64,000 nt of DNA from Stutzerimonas stutzeri (GCF_019090095.1 NZ_JAGQFP010000003.1:124001-188000); one strand, 5' to 3'; positions 35,924 to 46,371 are shown, counted from the first letter of the stretch. Made by a program: numbers and translations. Notes: generated by a model not told the origin, from the sequence alone.

Positions 35924-37933
35924 ATGTCCCGACTCAACCCTCGGCAGCAGGAAGCCGTGAACTACGTCGGCGGCCCACTGCTGGTGCTCGCCGGCGCCGG
36001 CTCCGGCAAGACCAGCGTGATCACCCGCAAGATCGCCTACCTGGTGCAACAGTGCGGCATCCAGGCCCGCCACATCGTCGCCATGACCTTCACCAACAAG
36101 GCCGCGCGCGAGATGAAGGAGCGCGTCGGCACCCTGCTCAAGGGCGCCGAGGCGCGCGGTCTGACCGTGTCCACCTTCCATAACCTGGGCATGAACATCA
36201 TCCGCAAGGAATATGCGCGTCTGGGCTACAAGCCCGGCTTCTCGATCTTCGATGACGGCGACATCAAGGCGCTGCTCACCGACATCATGCAGAAGGAATA
36301 TTCCGGTGACGACGGCGCCGATGAGATCAAGAACACCATCGACAGCTGGAAGAACGACCTGATCCTGCCCGACGAGGCGTTGGCCAACGCGCGCAACCCC
36401 AAGGAGCAGACCGCTGCCATCGTCTACCTGCACTACCAGCGCACGCTCAAGGCGTACAACGCGGTGGACTTCAACGACCTGATCCTGCTGCCGGTCAAAC
36501 TCTTCCAGGAGCATGCCGACATCTTGGAGAAGTGGCAGAACCGCATTCGTTACCTGCTGGTCGACGAATATCAGGACACCAACGCCAGCCAGTACCTGCT
36601 GGTCAAACTGCTGGTGGGCATGCGCAACCAGTTCACCGTGGTTGGCGATGACGACCAGTCGATCTACGCCTGGCGTGGCGCGCGCCCGGAAAACCTGATG
36701 CTGCTCAAAGAGGACTACCCGTCCCTGAAAGTGGTGATGCTGGAGCAGAACTACCGCTCCACCAGCCGCATCCTGAAATGCGCCAACATCCTCATCGCCA
36801 ACAACCCGCACGTGTTCGAGAAGCAGCTGTGGTCGGAGATGGGCCATGGCGACGAGATCCGCGTGATCCGCACACGCAACGAGGACGCCGAGTGTGAGCG
36901 GGTGGCGCTTGAGATCCTCACCGAGCACCTGCGTACCCAGCGCCCCTATAGCGATTTCGCCATCCTCTACCGCGGCAACTACCAGGCCAAGCTGATGGAG
37001 CTGAAGCTGCAGCACCACCAGATTCCCTATCGCCTGTCGGGCGGCACCAGCTTCTTCGCCCGCCAGGAGGTGAAAGACCTGATGAGCTACTTCCGCCTGC
37101 TGGTCAACCCGGACGACGACAACGCCTTTCTGCGGGTGATCAACGTGCCGCGCCGCGAGATCGGCTCCACCACCCTGGAAAAACTCGGCAACTACGCCAG
37201 CGAGCGCGGCATCTCGATGTACGCCGCGTCCGACGAGATCGGCCTCGGCGCGCATCTCGATGCCCGCTACGCCGAGCGCCTGTCGCGCTTCAAGCACTGG
37301 ATGGACAACGTGCGCCAGCAATGCGTGGTCAACGAGCCGATTGCCGCCATCCGCAGCATGGTGATGGACATCGACTACGAGAACTGGCTCAGGCAGAACG
37401 CCTCCAGCGACAAGGTGGCCGATGCGCGCATGGGCAACGTCTGGTTCCTCGTCGACGCGCTGAAGAGCACGCTGGAGAAGGACGAAGACGGCGAAATGAC
37501 CATCGAGGACGCCATCGGCAAGCTGGTGCTGCGCGACATGCTCGAGCGCCAGCAGGAAGAGGAAGAAGGCGCCGAGGGTGTGCAGATGATGACCATGCAC
37601 GCCTCCAAGGGCCTGGAATTTCCCTCGGTGTACATCATTGGCTTCGAGGAAGAGATCCTGCCGCACCGTTCCAGCATCGAGGCCGACACCATCGAGGAAG
37701 AACGGCGCCTGGCCTACGTCGGCATCACCCGCGCCAAACGCAACCTGGCGCTGACATTCGCCGCCAAGCGCAAGCAGTACGGCGAGGTGATCGACTGCAC
37801 GCCGAGCCGCTTCCTCGACGAGCTGCCGCCGGAGGACCTGGTCTGGGAAGGCCAGGAAGATGCACCGGTGGAAGTAAAAGCAGCGCGCGGCAACGATGCA
37901 TTGGCGGCGATGCGGGCGATGTTGAAGAAGTAG
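35924..37933 (+). CDS. rep: ATP-dependent DNA helicase Rep
   Basis: Rep is the 3'-5' superfamily 1 helicase that clears proteins ahead of the replication fork. The 669-residue protein begins MSRLNPRQQEAVNYVGGPLL; Walker A is AGAGSGKTSVITRKI, motif II VDEYQDTN, motif III GDDDQSIYAWRGA, and later motifs QNYRST, VMTMHASKGLEF-like (QMMTMHASKGLEFPSV) and YVGITRAKRNL. All helicase motifs are intact. Divergent from the GGDEF-EAL gene. Its stop is followed 16 bases later by the tandem repeat array. Confidence 0.97.
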   Translation: MSRLNPRQQEAVNYVGGPLLVLAGAGSGKTSVITRKIAYLVQQCGIQARHIVAMTFTNKAAREMKERVGTLLKGAEARGLTVSTFHNLGMNIIRKEYARLGYKPGFSIFDDGDIKALLTDIMQKEYSGDDGADEIKNTIDSWKNDLILPDEALANARNPKEQTAAIVYLHYQRTLKAYNAVDFNDLILLPVKLFQEHADILEKWQNRIRYLLVDEYQDTNASQYLLVKLLVGMRNQFTVVGDDDQSIYAWRGARPENLMLLKEDYPSLKVVMLEQNYRSTSRILKCANILIANNPHVFEKQLWSEMGHGDEIRVIRTRNEDAECERVALEILTEHLRTQRPYSDFAILYRGNYQAKLMELKLQHHQIPYRLSGGTSFFARQEVKDLMSYFRLLVNPDDDNAFLRVINVPRREIGSTTLEKLGNYASERGISMYAASDEIGLGAHLDARYAERLSRFKHWMDNVRQQCVVNEPIAAIRSMVMDIDYENWLRQNASSDKVADARMGNVWFLVDALKSTLEKDEDGEMTIEDAIGKLVLRDMLERQQEEEEGAEGVQMMTMHASKGLEFPSVYIIGFEEEILPHRSSIEADTIEEERRLAYVGITRAKRNLALTFAAKRKQYGEVIDCTPSRFLDELPPEDLVWEGQEDAPVEVKAARGNDALAAMRAMLKK

Positions 37934-37949
37934 CGCCGCCCACGCGGCT

Positions 37950-38867
37950 GTAGGGTGGATCACGCTGCATCGATCCACCGGGTGGCGGCCCACTGGGTGG
38001 CGATTGACCGGCGGGCAATTCACCAGATGGCGCGGCACCGAGCGGGACCACGGTGGATGAAAAGAGCGTCATCCACCCTACAAGCTTCGCGCCGAGGGCG
38101 ACGCTCCCACCTGTCCGCGACGCTTTTTCGTGGGAGCCGCGACCCCGCGGCGAATGCAGGCTGAGGGTGGATCACGCTGCACCGATCCACCGGGTGGCGG
38201 CCCACTGGGTGGCGATTGACCGGCGGGCAATTCACCAGATGGCGCGGCACCGAGCGGGACCACGGTGGATGAAAAGAGCGTCATCCACCCTACAAGCTTC
38301 GCGCCGAGGGCGACGCTCCCACCTGTCCGCGACGCTTTTTCGTGGGAGCCGCGACCCCGCGGCGAATGCAGGCTGAGGGTGGATCACGCTGCACCGATCC
38401 ACCGGGTGGCGGCCCACCGGGTGGCGATTGACCGGCGGGCAATTCACCAGATGGCGCGGCACCGAGCGGGACCACGGTGGATGAAAAGAGCGTCATCCAC
38501 CCTACAAGCTTCGCGCCGAGGGCGACGCTCCCACCTGTCCGCGACGCTTTTTCGTGGGAGCCGCGACCCCGCGGCGAATGCAGGCGAGGGTGGATCACGC
38601 TGCATCGATCCACCGGGTGGCGGTCCACCACGTGTCGCTCCACCGAGCGGGACCACGGTGGATGAAAAGAGCGTCATCCACCCTACAAGCTTCGCGCCGA
38701 GGGCGACGCTCCCACCTGTCCGCGACGCTTTTTCGTGGGAGCCGCGACCCCGCGGCGAATGCAGGCGAGGGTGGATCACGCTGCATCGATCCACCGGGTG
38801 GCGGTCCACCACGTGTCGCTCCACCGAGCGGGACCACGGTGGATGAAAAGAGCGTCATCCACCCTAC
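37950..38867. repeat. Tandem array of composite hairpin repeats, 4 full units plus a partial
   Basis: Units begin at GGGTGGATCACGCTGCA: 37953, 38165, 38377, 38588 and 38769 (periods 212, 212, 211 and 181), nearly identical. Each has hairpin A (GGTGGATC/GATCCACC), a spacer of about 70 bases (31 shorter in units 4 and 5), hairpin B (GGTGGATGA/TCATCCACC, 38052-38077 in unit 1) and hairpin C (GCTCCCAC/GTGGGAGC, 38103-38137). A plus B are bounded by inverted ends GTAGGGTGGAT and ATCCACCCTAC (37950, 38081). The last unit stops after B. Long open frames here are by-products of repetition. It lies between convergent rep and iclR-type genes. Confidence 0.92.
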
Positions 38868-38918
38868 CCATTGCCGACCGAGTAGCCGCTGGCGGGTGGT
38901 ACACCACCGCTATGTCAC

Positions 38919-38949
38919 GGTGGATGCACGAAGCGACATCCACCCTACG
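38919..38949. repeat. Diverged single copy of hairpin B
   Basis: GGTGGATG pairs with CATCCACC (38919-38926, 38937-38944), followed by CTACG. It is a degraded solo copy of hairpin B next to the IclR stop, outside the regular array. Confidence 0.7.
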
Positions 38950-38954
38950 CCACC

Positions 38955-39719
38955 TTAACCGCTGACGATCGCCTCCAGCTCGCCGGCTGCCGTGCGCAGG
39001 CGCGGCACGAACGCCAACAGCGACTCCATTGAGCAACGAATCACCGGCGCGTGGGTGAACAGGCAGGCGCTCAGCTCGCCGCGGCCATCGCGCACCGGCA
39101 CGGCGCAGGCGACCATGCCGTCGATGAATTCCTCCGAATCGGTCGCCAGATCCTCCTCACGAATCCGCACCAGGTCGTCGCGCAAGGCGCTGAGGTCAGT
39201 AAGGGTGTTGCGCGCCAGCTGGCGGATCGGCAGGCGCGGCAGGATGCGTTCGAGCTGGTCGTCCGGCAGCGACGCGAGGTAGAGCTTGCCGCTGGCAGTG
39301 CACCAGAGCGGCGTATGGCTGCCGATGGGCAGATTGATCTGCAGCGGCCAGTTGGTCTGCACCCGGTCGAAATACAGCATGTCCAGGCCATCGGGCACGG
39401 ACAGGCCACAGGTTTCGCCAATCTCGTCGGACAGCTGACGCAGGATCGCCTGACGCAACGCCTTGTGCCGACCGCTGCCGAGGATGTTCACCGCCGTGGC
39501 ATGCAGCCGATCGCCCGGCAGCAGACCGCCGCGCAAGCCGAACTGCAGGAAGCCTTCCTTTTCCAGCGTCTGCACCAGGCGGTGGGCGCTGGCCTTCGGA
39601 ATATCCAGTTTTTCGGCCAACGCGCTGGGCGTCAGCGGCTCCGCGGCGCCGGCCACGGCTTCGATGATTTCCAGCACGCGGGTGATGGAGGAGCCTTTTT
39701 CACGAGGGGTACTGCGCAT
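38955..39719 (-). CDS. IclR family transcriptional regulator
   Basis: The 254-residue protein has a winged helix-turn-helix (MRSTPREKGSSITRVLEIIE, then LTPSALAEKLDIPKASAHRL) and a C-terminal IclR effector domain (LQINLPIGSHTPLWCTASGK, then DSEEFIDGMVACAVPVRD). IclR proteins often control catabolic operons and bind small acids. It lies 258 bases downstream of mmsA and the ADH gene on the same strand, so that operon is the likely target. The effector is unknown. Two palindromes upstream of the ADH gene are candidate operators. Confidence 0.9.
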   Translation of the reverse strand: MRSTPREKGSSITRVLEIIEAVAGAAEPLTPSALAEKLDIPKASAHRLVQTLEKEGFLQFGLRGGLLPGDRLHATAVNILGSGRHKALRQAILRQLSDEIGETCGLSVPDGLDMLYFDRVQTNWPLQINLPIGSHTPLWCTASGKLYLASLPDDQLERILPRLPIRQLARNTLTDLSALRDDLVRIREEDLATDSEEFIDGMVACAVPVRDGRGELSACLFTHAPVIRCSMESLLAFVPRLRTAAGELEAIVSG

Positions 39720-39976
39720 CGTCTGCCTTGTTGTTCAAAGAGTGGACCGCCATAGCGCGGAATGGGTGTATCGACGCATGTAGGTTGAACACGCTGGTGG
39801 GCTGAAGCCCACCCTACGCGCGTCTAATCATGATCCGCATCGAGAAATTCGCGCCCAGGGCGGATTACCTCTGCCCATACCATCTTCATCGAAGAAGAGA
39901 GGCGAACGCCCGCCGCCCGTGCATGCCCGGTTCGGTAGGGTGGGCTTCAGCCCACCAAGACGCCCCCTGCACATGC
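39720..39976. repeat. iclR-mmsA gap with two matching hairpins
   Basis: Two hairpins of the same sequence lie here: GGTGGGCT/AGCCCACC at 39796-39813 followed by CTACGCG, and GGTGGGCT/AGCCCACC at 39939-39956 preceded by GGTAG. They face opposite ways, so GTAGGTTG...and CCACCAAG edges bracket about 180 bases. They belong to the same GTAGGGTGG family as the array. The stretch between has no open gene that I can support. Confidence 0.6.
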
Positions 39977-41479
<1,503 letters not shown>

Positions 41480-41484
41480 GGGAC

Positions 41485-42651
41485 TCACTCCTGGTTCCAG
41501 ACGGTTTCGTAAAGGTCGATGATTTCCGCTTCGCTGGGTACGCGCGGGTTGTTGCCGGGCGAGCCCGAAGCCAGCGCCTGCTTGGCCATGGTTTCGCGCA
41601 GTTCGAAGAAGCGCTCGCGCGCGATGCCGAACTGCTCTGGGCTGGGCACCTGCAATTCCTGGTTGATCGCGCGCAGCTCGGTCAGCAGTTTTTCGTTGGC
41701 CGCTTCGACGCTGTCGGTCTGCGCCGCGACGCCCATGGCCCGCGCGCAGTCGGCATAACGCTCCGGCGCAGCGGGAATCGAGAACGCGGTGATCGCCGGC
41801 AGCAGCATGGCGTTGGACAGCCCGTGCGGCACATGGAAGAACGCCCCGATAGGCCGGCTCATGCCATGCACCAGCGCCACCGAAGCGTTGGAGAAGGCAA
41901 TGCCGGCCAGGGTCGCGCCGAGCATCATCGCCTCGCGGGCCTGACGATTAGCCGGCTCGTGGTAGGCCGCGCGCAAGTTCGGCGCCAGCAAACGCATGGC
42001 CTGCAGCGCCTGCGCATCGCTGTAGAGACTGGCCTTGCGGCTGACATAGGCCTCGATGGCGTGGGTCAGCGCATCGATGCCGGTGTCGGCGGTCACACGC
42101 GGCGGCAGTGACAGGGTCAGCTCATAGTCGATCAGCGCGGCCACCGGCATGAAGCCAAGCCCGGCGCAGAGCATTTTCTCGTCGCTGGTTTCGTCAGTGA
42201 TGATGGTGAAACGCGTGGCTTCCGAGCCGGTCCCGGCCGTGGTCGGGATGGCGATCAGCGGCAGGCCGGCTTCGCTGACGTCGCGCGGGAAGCGGTAGTC
42301 GCGCATCTCGCCGCCAAACTTGCCGAGAATGCCGATGGCCTTGGCCGAGTCGATTGGGCTGCCGCCGCCGAGGGCGATGATCGAGTCGTAGCTGCCCGCG
42401 CGCACCATCTCGACGCCTGCCCGGATCGAGGCGGCGGTCGGCTCCGGCAGCGTGTCAGCGAAGCAGTCGCTGGAGATATCGGCCTTACGCAGCGTCTCGC
42501 TGATCCGCGCGACATAGCCCAGCTCGACCATCATCCGGTCGGTGACGATCAGCGGCCGTTTGCAGCCGAGATTCTGAAGGACGGAGACGATCTGCTGGCT
42601 GGCGCCGGCGCCGACTTCCATCAGACGCGGCAGGACGATGCGATGGCTCAT
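41485..42651 (-). CDS. Iron-containing alcohol dehydrogenase
   Basis: A 388-residue group III ADH. NAD-binding GGGSPIDSAKAIGIL is at about residue 92; metal ligands appear in DALTHAIEAYVS (Asp, His) and the late FFHVPHGLSNAMLLPAI (His). It starts MSHRIVLPRLMEVGAGASQQ with GGAGA upstream. mmsA begins five bases after its stop, so an alcohol or hydroxyacid could be oxidised to a semialdehyde and passed to MmsA. The substrate is not determined by sequence; members act on ethanol, 1,3-propanediol, lactaldehyde or hydroxybutyrate. Confidence 0.9.
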   Translation of the reverse strand: MSHRIVLPRLMEVGAGASQQIVSVLQNLGCKRPLIVTDRMMVELGYVARISETLRKADISSDCFADTLPEPTAASIRAGVEMVRAGSYDSIIALGGGSPIDSAKAIGILGKFGGEMRDYRFPRDVSEAGLPLIAIPTTAGTGSEATRFTIITDETSDEKMLCAGLGFMPVAALIDYELTLSLPPRVTADTGIDALTHAIEAYVSRKASLYSDAQALQAMRLLAPNLRAAYHEPANRQAREAMMLGATLAGIAFSNASVALVHGMSRPIGAFFHVPHGLSNAMLLPAITAFSIPAAPERYADCARAMGVAAQTDSVEAANEKLLTELRAINQELQVPSPEQFGIARERFFELRETMAKQALASGSPGNNPRVPSEAEIIDLYETVWNQE

Positions 42652-42738
42652 GGTGTTCTCCGGTGGGCAATGGCGCGCGTACAACGCCGGCGACTGCCGG
42701 ACGAAGCACGAGAAAACCTCAGGTCTCGATGGTCATGT

Positions 42739-42755
42739 TGAGACAGCGTGTCTCA
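42739..42755. promoter_or_regulatory. 17-bp palindrome, candidate IclR-type operator
   Basis: TGAGACA-GCG-TGTCTCA is a perfect palindrome, 88 bases upstream of the ADH ATG. A further GAGAC lies at 42764. The symmetry and spacing suit a dimeric regulator such as the IclR-like protein downstream. Confidence 0.55.
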
Positions 42756-42794
42756 CTTGGCCTGAGACTAGAAAACAATCCGCGCAGCCGTCAA

Positions 42795-42825
42795 CCAATA
42801 ACGAGACGTTTTTTCTCGTTATTGG
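42795..42825. promoter_or_regulatory. 12-bp inverted repeat upstream of the ADH operon
   Basis: CCAATAACGAGA (42795-42806) and TCTCGTTATTGG (42814-42825) are exactly complementary around a 7-base T-rich loop. It is unusually AT-rich for this genome. It could be a second operator or a hairpin ending leftward transcripts. Confidence 0.5.
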
Positions 42826-43049
42826 TTTATTCATTAATCCGGCGGCGGACATGGTTGGGACCGTGAGCGCTTCGCTAGCAAGCGGCCCCTCGCGAATCGA
42901 TCCGGCCATAGTCACCCGCATAGTCGCTCGATAGCCAAGTCGCCCAACGGTTTCGCGGGAGCGAGCTTGCTCGTGAATAGCAGCACGGACGCCAGATAGT
43001 GGCGTGAAGAATGGATACAACCAGCCGAGCGTGAGCGCCCGCCGAACCG

Positions 43050-43640
43050 CTATCGGCCGGGATCGACCAGGCGCCGCAGCAACGCGTCGCCGTCGCTTTG
43101 CAGGCGTTGGCGAGTCTGCCCGGCCTGTTCGCGGGCCGCTGCGCTGTCGAGGCTCGGCATATCGGCGTCGACGTTGATCAGCGCCGCGCTGAGCCCTGCA
43201 TGGATGAGGATGGCACCGGCCTGGACGTCGCTCTGTACGGTCGCGGCAGTACGTGGCCAGGCGTCGACGGCGATGTCGAGCGCCTCCAGACAGCAATGCG
43301 CCAACGCCAACGGGACGGCACAGGCCTGTCGCGCCGCCGCCCGCTTATCTGCAGTCTCGCCATCGCGCGCCGCGCTCAGGTAATCGCTGAACGCCTGCAT
43401 ATCGTCATCGGCGAAGGTCCCCGGCCGGCCCAGCAGCGCTTCGGCTTGTTGCATAAGCTGTCGGCGCGCCGCATCGGAGCCATGCGCCTCGCTGATGCGC
43501 AGCCCCTTCACCACTAGCGCCAGGCCGATGTCGGCGGTGACCGCAGCCGCCGCACCGCAACCGGGCGTCGGGTTGTCGGCCGCCGCCGCTGTACGGAAAT
43601 CGGCCAGCGGTTGGGCCCAGACGCTGTGGCCTTCGCTCAT
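43050..43640 (-). CDS. Cyclodeaminase/cyclohydrolase (FTCD C-terminal) family protein
   Basis: The 196-residue protein resembles the C-terminal domain of formiminotransferase-cyclodeaminase, which acts on formiminotetrahydrofolate or methenyl-folates. It starts MSEGHSVWAQPLADFRTAAA; PTPGCGAAAAVTADIGLALV matches the P-x-P-G-G-G-like family start, and the rest is a helical bundle (RQLMQQAEALLG ... VPLALAHCCLEALDIAVDA). The Gly of the usual GGG is Cys here (GCG), a small deviation. It overlaps the GAPDH gene by four bases. Activity is unproven. Confidence 0.78.
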   Translation of the reverse strand: MSEGHSVWAQPLADFRTAAAADNPTPGCGAAAAVTADIGLALVVKGLRISEAHGSDAARRQLMQQAEALLGRPGTFADDDMQAFSDYLSAARDGETADKRAAARQACAVPLALAHCCLEALDIAVDAWPRTAATVQSDVQAGAILIHAGLSAALINVDADMPSLDSAAAREQAGQTRQRLQSDGDALLRRLVDPGR

Positions 43641-44656
43641 TGGCCGTCGCGTGCCGCGCGGTTGCCCCAGGCCAGCAAGACATCGAGCATGCGGTTGGAA
43701 AAGGCCCATTCGTTGTCATACCAGGCCAGCACCTTGACCAGATCACCCTGGACGCGGGTATGGCTGAGGTCCGCCACGCACGAGGTTGAATGGCCGAAGA
43801 AGTCGCGGGACACCAGTGGCAGGTCGTTGCACTCCAACACCCCGAGCGGCATCTTCTGCGCGCCGTCACGCAGGATCTGGTTGATTGCTTCGACGCTGCC
43901 GGGTGCCCGCTCGGCAGTGAAGGTCAGGTCCACCAGCGACACGTTGGGCGTCGGCACCCGCACCGCCAAACCGTCCAGGCGGCCGGCGAGCTCCGGCAGC
44001 ACCAGACCGATGGCCTTCGCCGCGCCAGTGGTCGAGGGAATCATCGATTCCGCGGCGGCGCGGGCACGGTAGAGATCCTTGTGCGCCTTGTCCAGCAAGC
44101 TCTGGTCATTGGTGTAGGAATGCACCGTGTTGAGCAGGCCCTGACGAATCCCTACCGCCTCGTGCAACACCTTGGCCAGGGGCGCCAGGCAGTTGGTGGT
44201 GCAGGACGCGTTGGAGATCACCCGCTGGCTGCCGAGCAGCTCATGGTTGACGCCATAGACCACCGTCAGGTCCGCGCCATCGAGCGGATGCGAGGCGAAC
44301 ACCCGACCGGCTCCGGCCTGCAGGTGTTGCTCGATCATGTCGCGCTTCTTGAATTTGCCGGTGCACTCGAGCACCACGTCGGCCCCGAGCTGCTTCCAGG
44401 GTAGCTGGGTAGGGTCGCGCTCCTGTAACAGGCGGATCGACTGGCCGCGGATCTGCATGACGTCGTCGTGCAGGTCGACCTGGCCATGAAAGCGCCCGAA
44501 GGTGGTATCGAAGCGCGTCAGGTGAGCCATCGCGGCACGCTCGCTGAGGTCATTGATCGCCTCGATGTGGATCTGGTTTTCCAGGTTCCGCTCGAACAAG
44601 GCTCGCAATACAGCTCGACCGATGCGGCCATAACCGTTGATAGCAATACGCAACAT
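43637..44656 (-). CDS. Glyceraldehyde-3-phosphate or erythrose-4-phosphate dehydrogenase
   Basis: A 339-residue GAPDH-family enzyme. The NAD Rossmann start is MLRIAINGYGRIGRAVLRAL and AINDL follows at the usual spot; the catalytic Cys is in SNASCTTNCLAP and the catalytic His in LLNTVHSYTNDQ. The C-terminal domain ends at WYDNEWAFSNRM. GapA and Epd (for pyridoxal phosphate synthesis) are both possible; I could not tell them apart from motifs alone. It has GGGAG before the ATG and overlaps the cyclodeaminase gene (ATGA), so the two are probably co-translated. Divergent from the GH13 operon. Confidence 0.85.
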   Translation of the reverse strand: MLRIAINGYGRIGRAVLRALFERNLENQIHIEAINDLSERAAMAHLTRFDTTFGRFHGQVDLHDDVMQIRGQSIRLLQERDPTQLPWKQLGADVVLECTGKFKKRDMIEQHLQAGAGRVFASHPLDGADLTVVYGVNHELLGSQRVISNASCTTNCLAPLAKVLHEAVGIRQGLLNTVHSYTNDQSLLDKAHKDLYRARAAAESMIPSTTGAAKAIGLVLPELAGRLDGLAVRVPTPNVSLVDLTFTAERAPGSVEAINQILRDGAQKMPLGVLECNDLPLVSRDFFGHSTSCVADLSHTRVQGDLVKVLAWYDNEWAFSNRMLDVLLAWGNRAARDGQ

Positions 44657-44833
44657 GGCGATCTCCCGGTGTCGTTGAGGCTGGTAAAGGTTAGTCGGAG
44701 TATCCCCGGGTCGCGTTCAGTACCGTCCGACGGAGATCAACGAATCGGGGAAACCGGAGCACCGCTCGTCAGTCGTAACCTTCACAGGGCCGTTGCGCCG
44801 GCCCTGCCTCACACCGGAAAAGGGCTACGAGCA

Positions 44834-46369
44834 ATGAGCGAGTCACCCAAGGCACCCTGGTGGAAAGGCGCCACCATCTATCAGATCTACCCGCGTTCCT
44901 TCGCCGACAGCAATGGCGACGGCATCGGCGACCTCAACGGCGTGCTGCGCCATCTCGATCACCTGCAACAGCTGGGCGTCGACGCTCTGTGGCTGTCACC
45001 GATCTTCCGCTCGCCCATGGCCGATGCGGGCTATGACATCAGTGATTACTGCGACATCGACCCGTTGTTCGGCTCGCTGGCCGACATCGATCAGCTGATC
45101 GCCGAAGCCCATGCCCGCAACATTCGCGTGCTGCTGGACTTCGTGCCCAATCACACCTCCGACGAGCACCCCTGGTTCGTCGAGTCGCGCAGTTCGCGAG
45201 ACAACCCCAAGCGCGACTGGTACATCTGGCGCGATCAGCCGAACAACTGGCGTGCCGCGCTGGGTGCCGGCAGCGCCTGGACCTGGGACGAGCACACCCA
45301 GCAGTACTACCTGCACCTGTTCCTCGCCAAACAGCCGGACCTCAACTGGCGCAACCCCGAAGTGGTCGAGGCGATGCATAACGTGCTGCGCTTCTGGCTC
45401 GACCGCGGCGTCGACGGCTTCCGTATCGACGTCATCCACTGCACCGGCAAGGACGAAAGCTTCGCCGACGACCCGCGCTGCCAGGCCGGTCAACCGCTCT
45501 CGGATTTCAACGATCAGCCCTACAGTCATGAAGTGCTCCGCGGGCTGCGCCGCCTGGCAGACAGCTATCCAGGCGACCGCATGCTGGTCGGGGAGGTGAA
45601 CATCCGCTCCACCGAACGCGTGCTGCAGTACTACGGCGCGGGCGACGAGCTGCATCTGGCCTTCAACTTCAACCCGCTCGATGCCCCCTGGGACCCGGTG
45701 CTGTTCCGCACCTGCATCCGCGAGGTCGAGCACTGGTTGCAGCCGGCCGGGGCCTGGCCGACCTGGGTGCTGTCCAATCACGACAACGTGCGCCAGCGCA
45801 GCCGCTATCAGGGCTCCGAGCAGGCCGCCCGCGCCGCGGCAGTACTCTTGCTGACGCTGCGCGGCACGCCGTTCATCTATCAGGGTGAAGAGTTGGGTCT
45901 GGAGGATGCGCTGATCACGGCCGAAACCCGTGTCGATCCGGGTGGCCGGGACGGCTGCCGTGCGCCCATCCCCTGGCAAGCCGAGCCCCCTCACGGCTGG
46001 AGCGGCGCGGAGCCCTGGCTACCTTTCCCACCCGAAGCCGACGAACTGGCGGCGGAGCGACAGACCGGTGCAGCGAACTCCATGTTTGCGCTTTACCAAC
46101 GGCTGCTGGCGGCACGTAAAGCCAGCCCGGCACTTCATCACGGTGACTTCGAAGAGCTGCCGTCACATCCCGAAGTGCTGGTTTATCGCCGACGGCTTGG
46201 CGACGACTGCCGCCTGGTCTGCATCAACTTCGCCGAACAACCCCACGCCTACCCACACACCGGCAACTGGCGCGTGGAAGTCGCCAGCAACGGGGTCGGC
46301 GAAGGCGAGCCCTATGGCGGAACCCTGAACCCAGGGCAAGCCGTCGTCCTGCGTCCAACGGAGAACTGA
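44834..46369 (+). CDS. GH13 alpha-glucosidase, oligo-1,6-glucosidase type
   Basis: A 511-residue cytoplasmic GH13 enzyme without signal peptide. The (beta/alpha)8 motifs are intact: region I LLDFVPNHTSDEHPWF (Asp102, Asn106, His107), region II GFRIDVIHC (nucleophile Asp199), region III MLVGEVNI (acid Glu254) and region IV LSNHDNVRQ (Asp317). The N-terminal QIYPRSFADSNGDGIGDLNG is typical of alpha-glucosidase/dextran glucosidase subfamilies. It probably cleaves short alpha-glucosides in the cell. The next GH13 gene starts 2 bases after its stop. First gene of a three-gene operon. Confidence 0.9.
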   Translation: MSESPKAPWWKGATIYQIYPRSFADSNGDGIGDLNGVLRHLDHLQQLGVDALWLSPIFRSPMADAGYDISDYCDIDPLFGSLADIDQLIAEAHARNIRVLLDFVPNHTSDEHPWFVESRSSRDNPKRDWYIWRDQPNNWRAALGAGSAWTWDEHTQQYYLHLFLAKQPDLNWRNPEVVEAMHNVLRFWLDRGVDGFRIDVIHCTGKDESFADDPRCQAGQPLSDFNDQPYSHEVLRGLRRLADSYPGDRMLVGEVNIRSTERVLQYYGAGDELHLAFNFNPLDAPWDPVLFRTCIREVEHWLQPAGAWPTWVLSNHDNVRQRSRYQGSEQAARAAAVLLLTLRGTPFIYQGEELGLEDALITAETRVDPGGRDGCRAPIPWQAEPPHGWSGAEPWLPFPPEADELAAERQTGAANSMFALYQRLLAARKASPALHHGDFEELPSHPEVLVYRRRLGDDCRLVCINFAEQPHAYPHTGNWRVEVASNGVGEGEPYGGTLNPGQAVVLRPTEN

Positions 46370-46371
46370 GC

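Larger units (their letters stand above)
42652..43049. other. ADH promoter region and intergenic gap
   Basis: This 398-base gap lies between the ADH start and the stop of the cyclodeaminase gene. It holds two perfect palindromes, listed separately, near the ADH side. From 42830 to 43049 I see no convincing gene or promoter element. Confidence 0.5.

Noticed and set aside
35906..38038. Very long open frame on the minus strand through rep (710 codons)
   Set aside because: It is antisense to the fully conserved Rep helicase; its sequence is low complexity with His/Val/Gln bias as expected from GC-rich shadow frames.
37950..38949. CRISPR array
   Set aside because: Units of 181-212 bases are near-identical along their whole length with no unique spacers and no cas genes nearby.
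38053..38965. Several 60-193 codon open frames inside the repeat array
   Set aside because: They repeat with the DNA unit in each copy, have no ribosome-binding sites and are rich in Arg/Pro/Ser; better explained as noncoding repeat.
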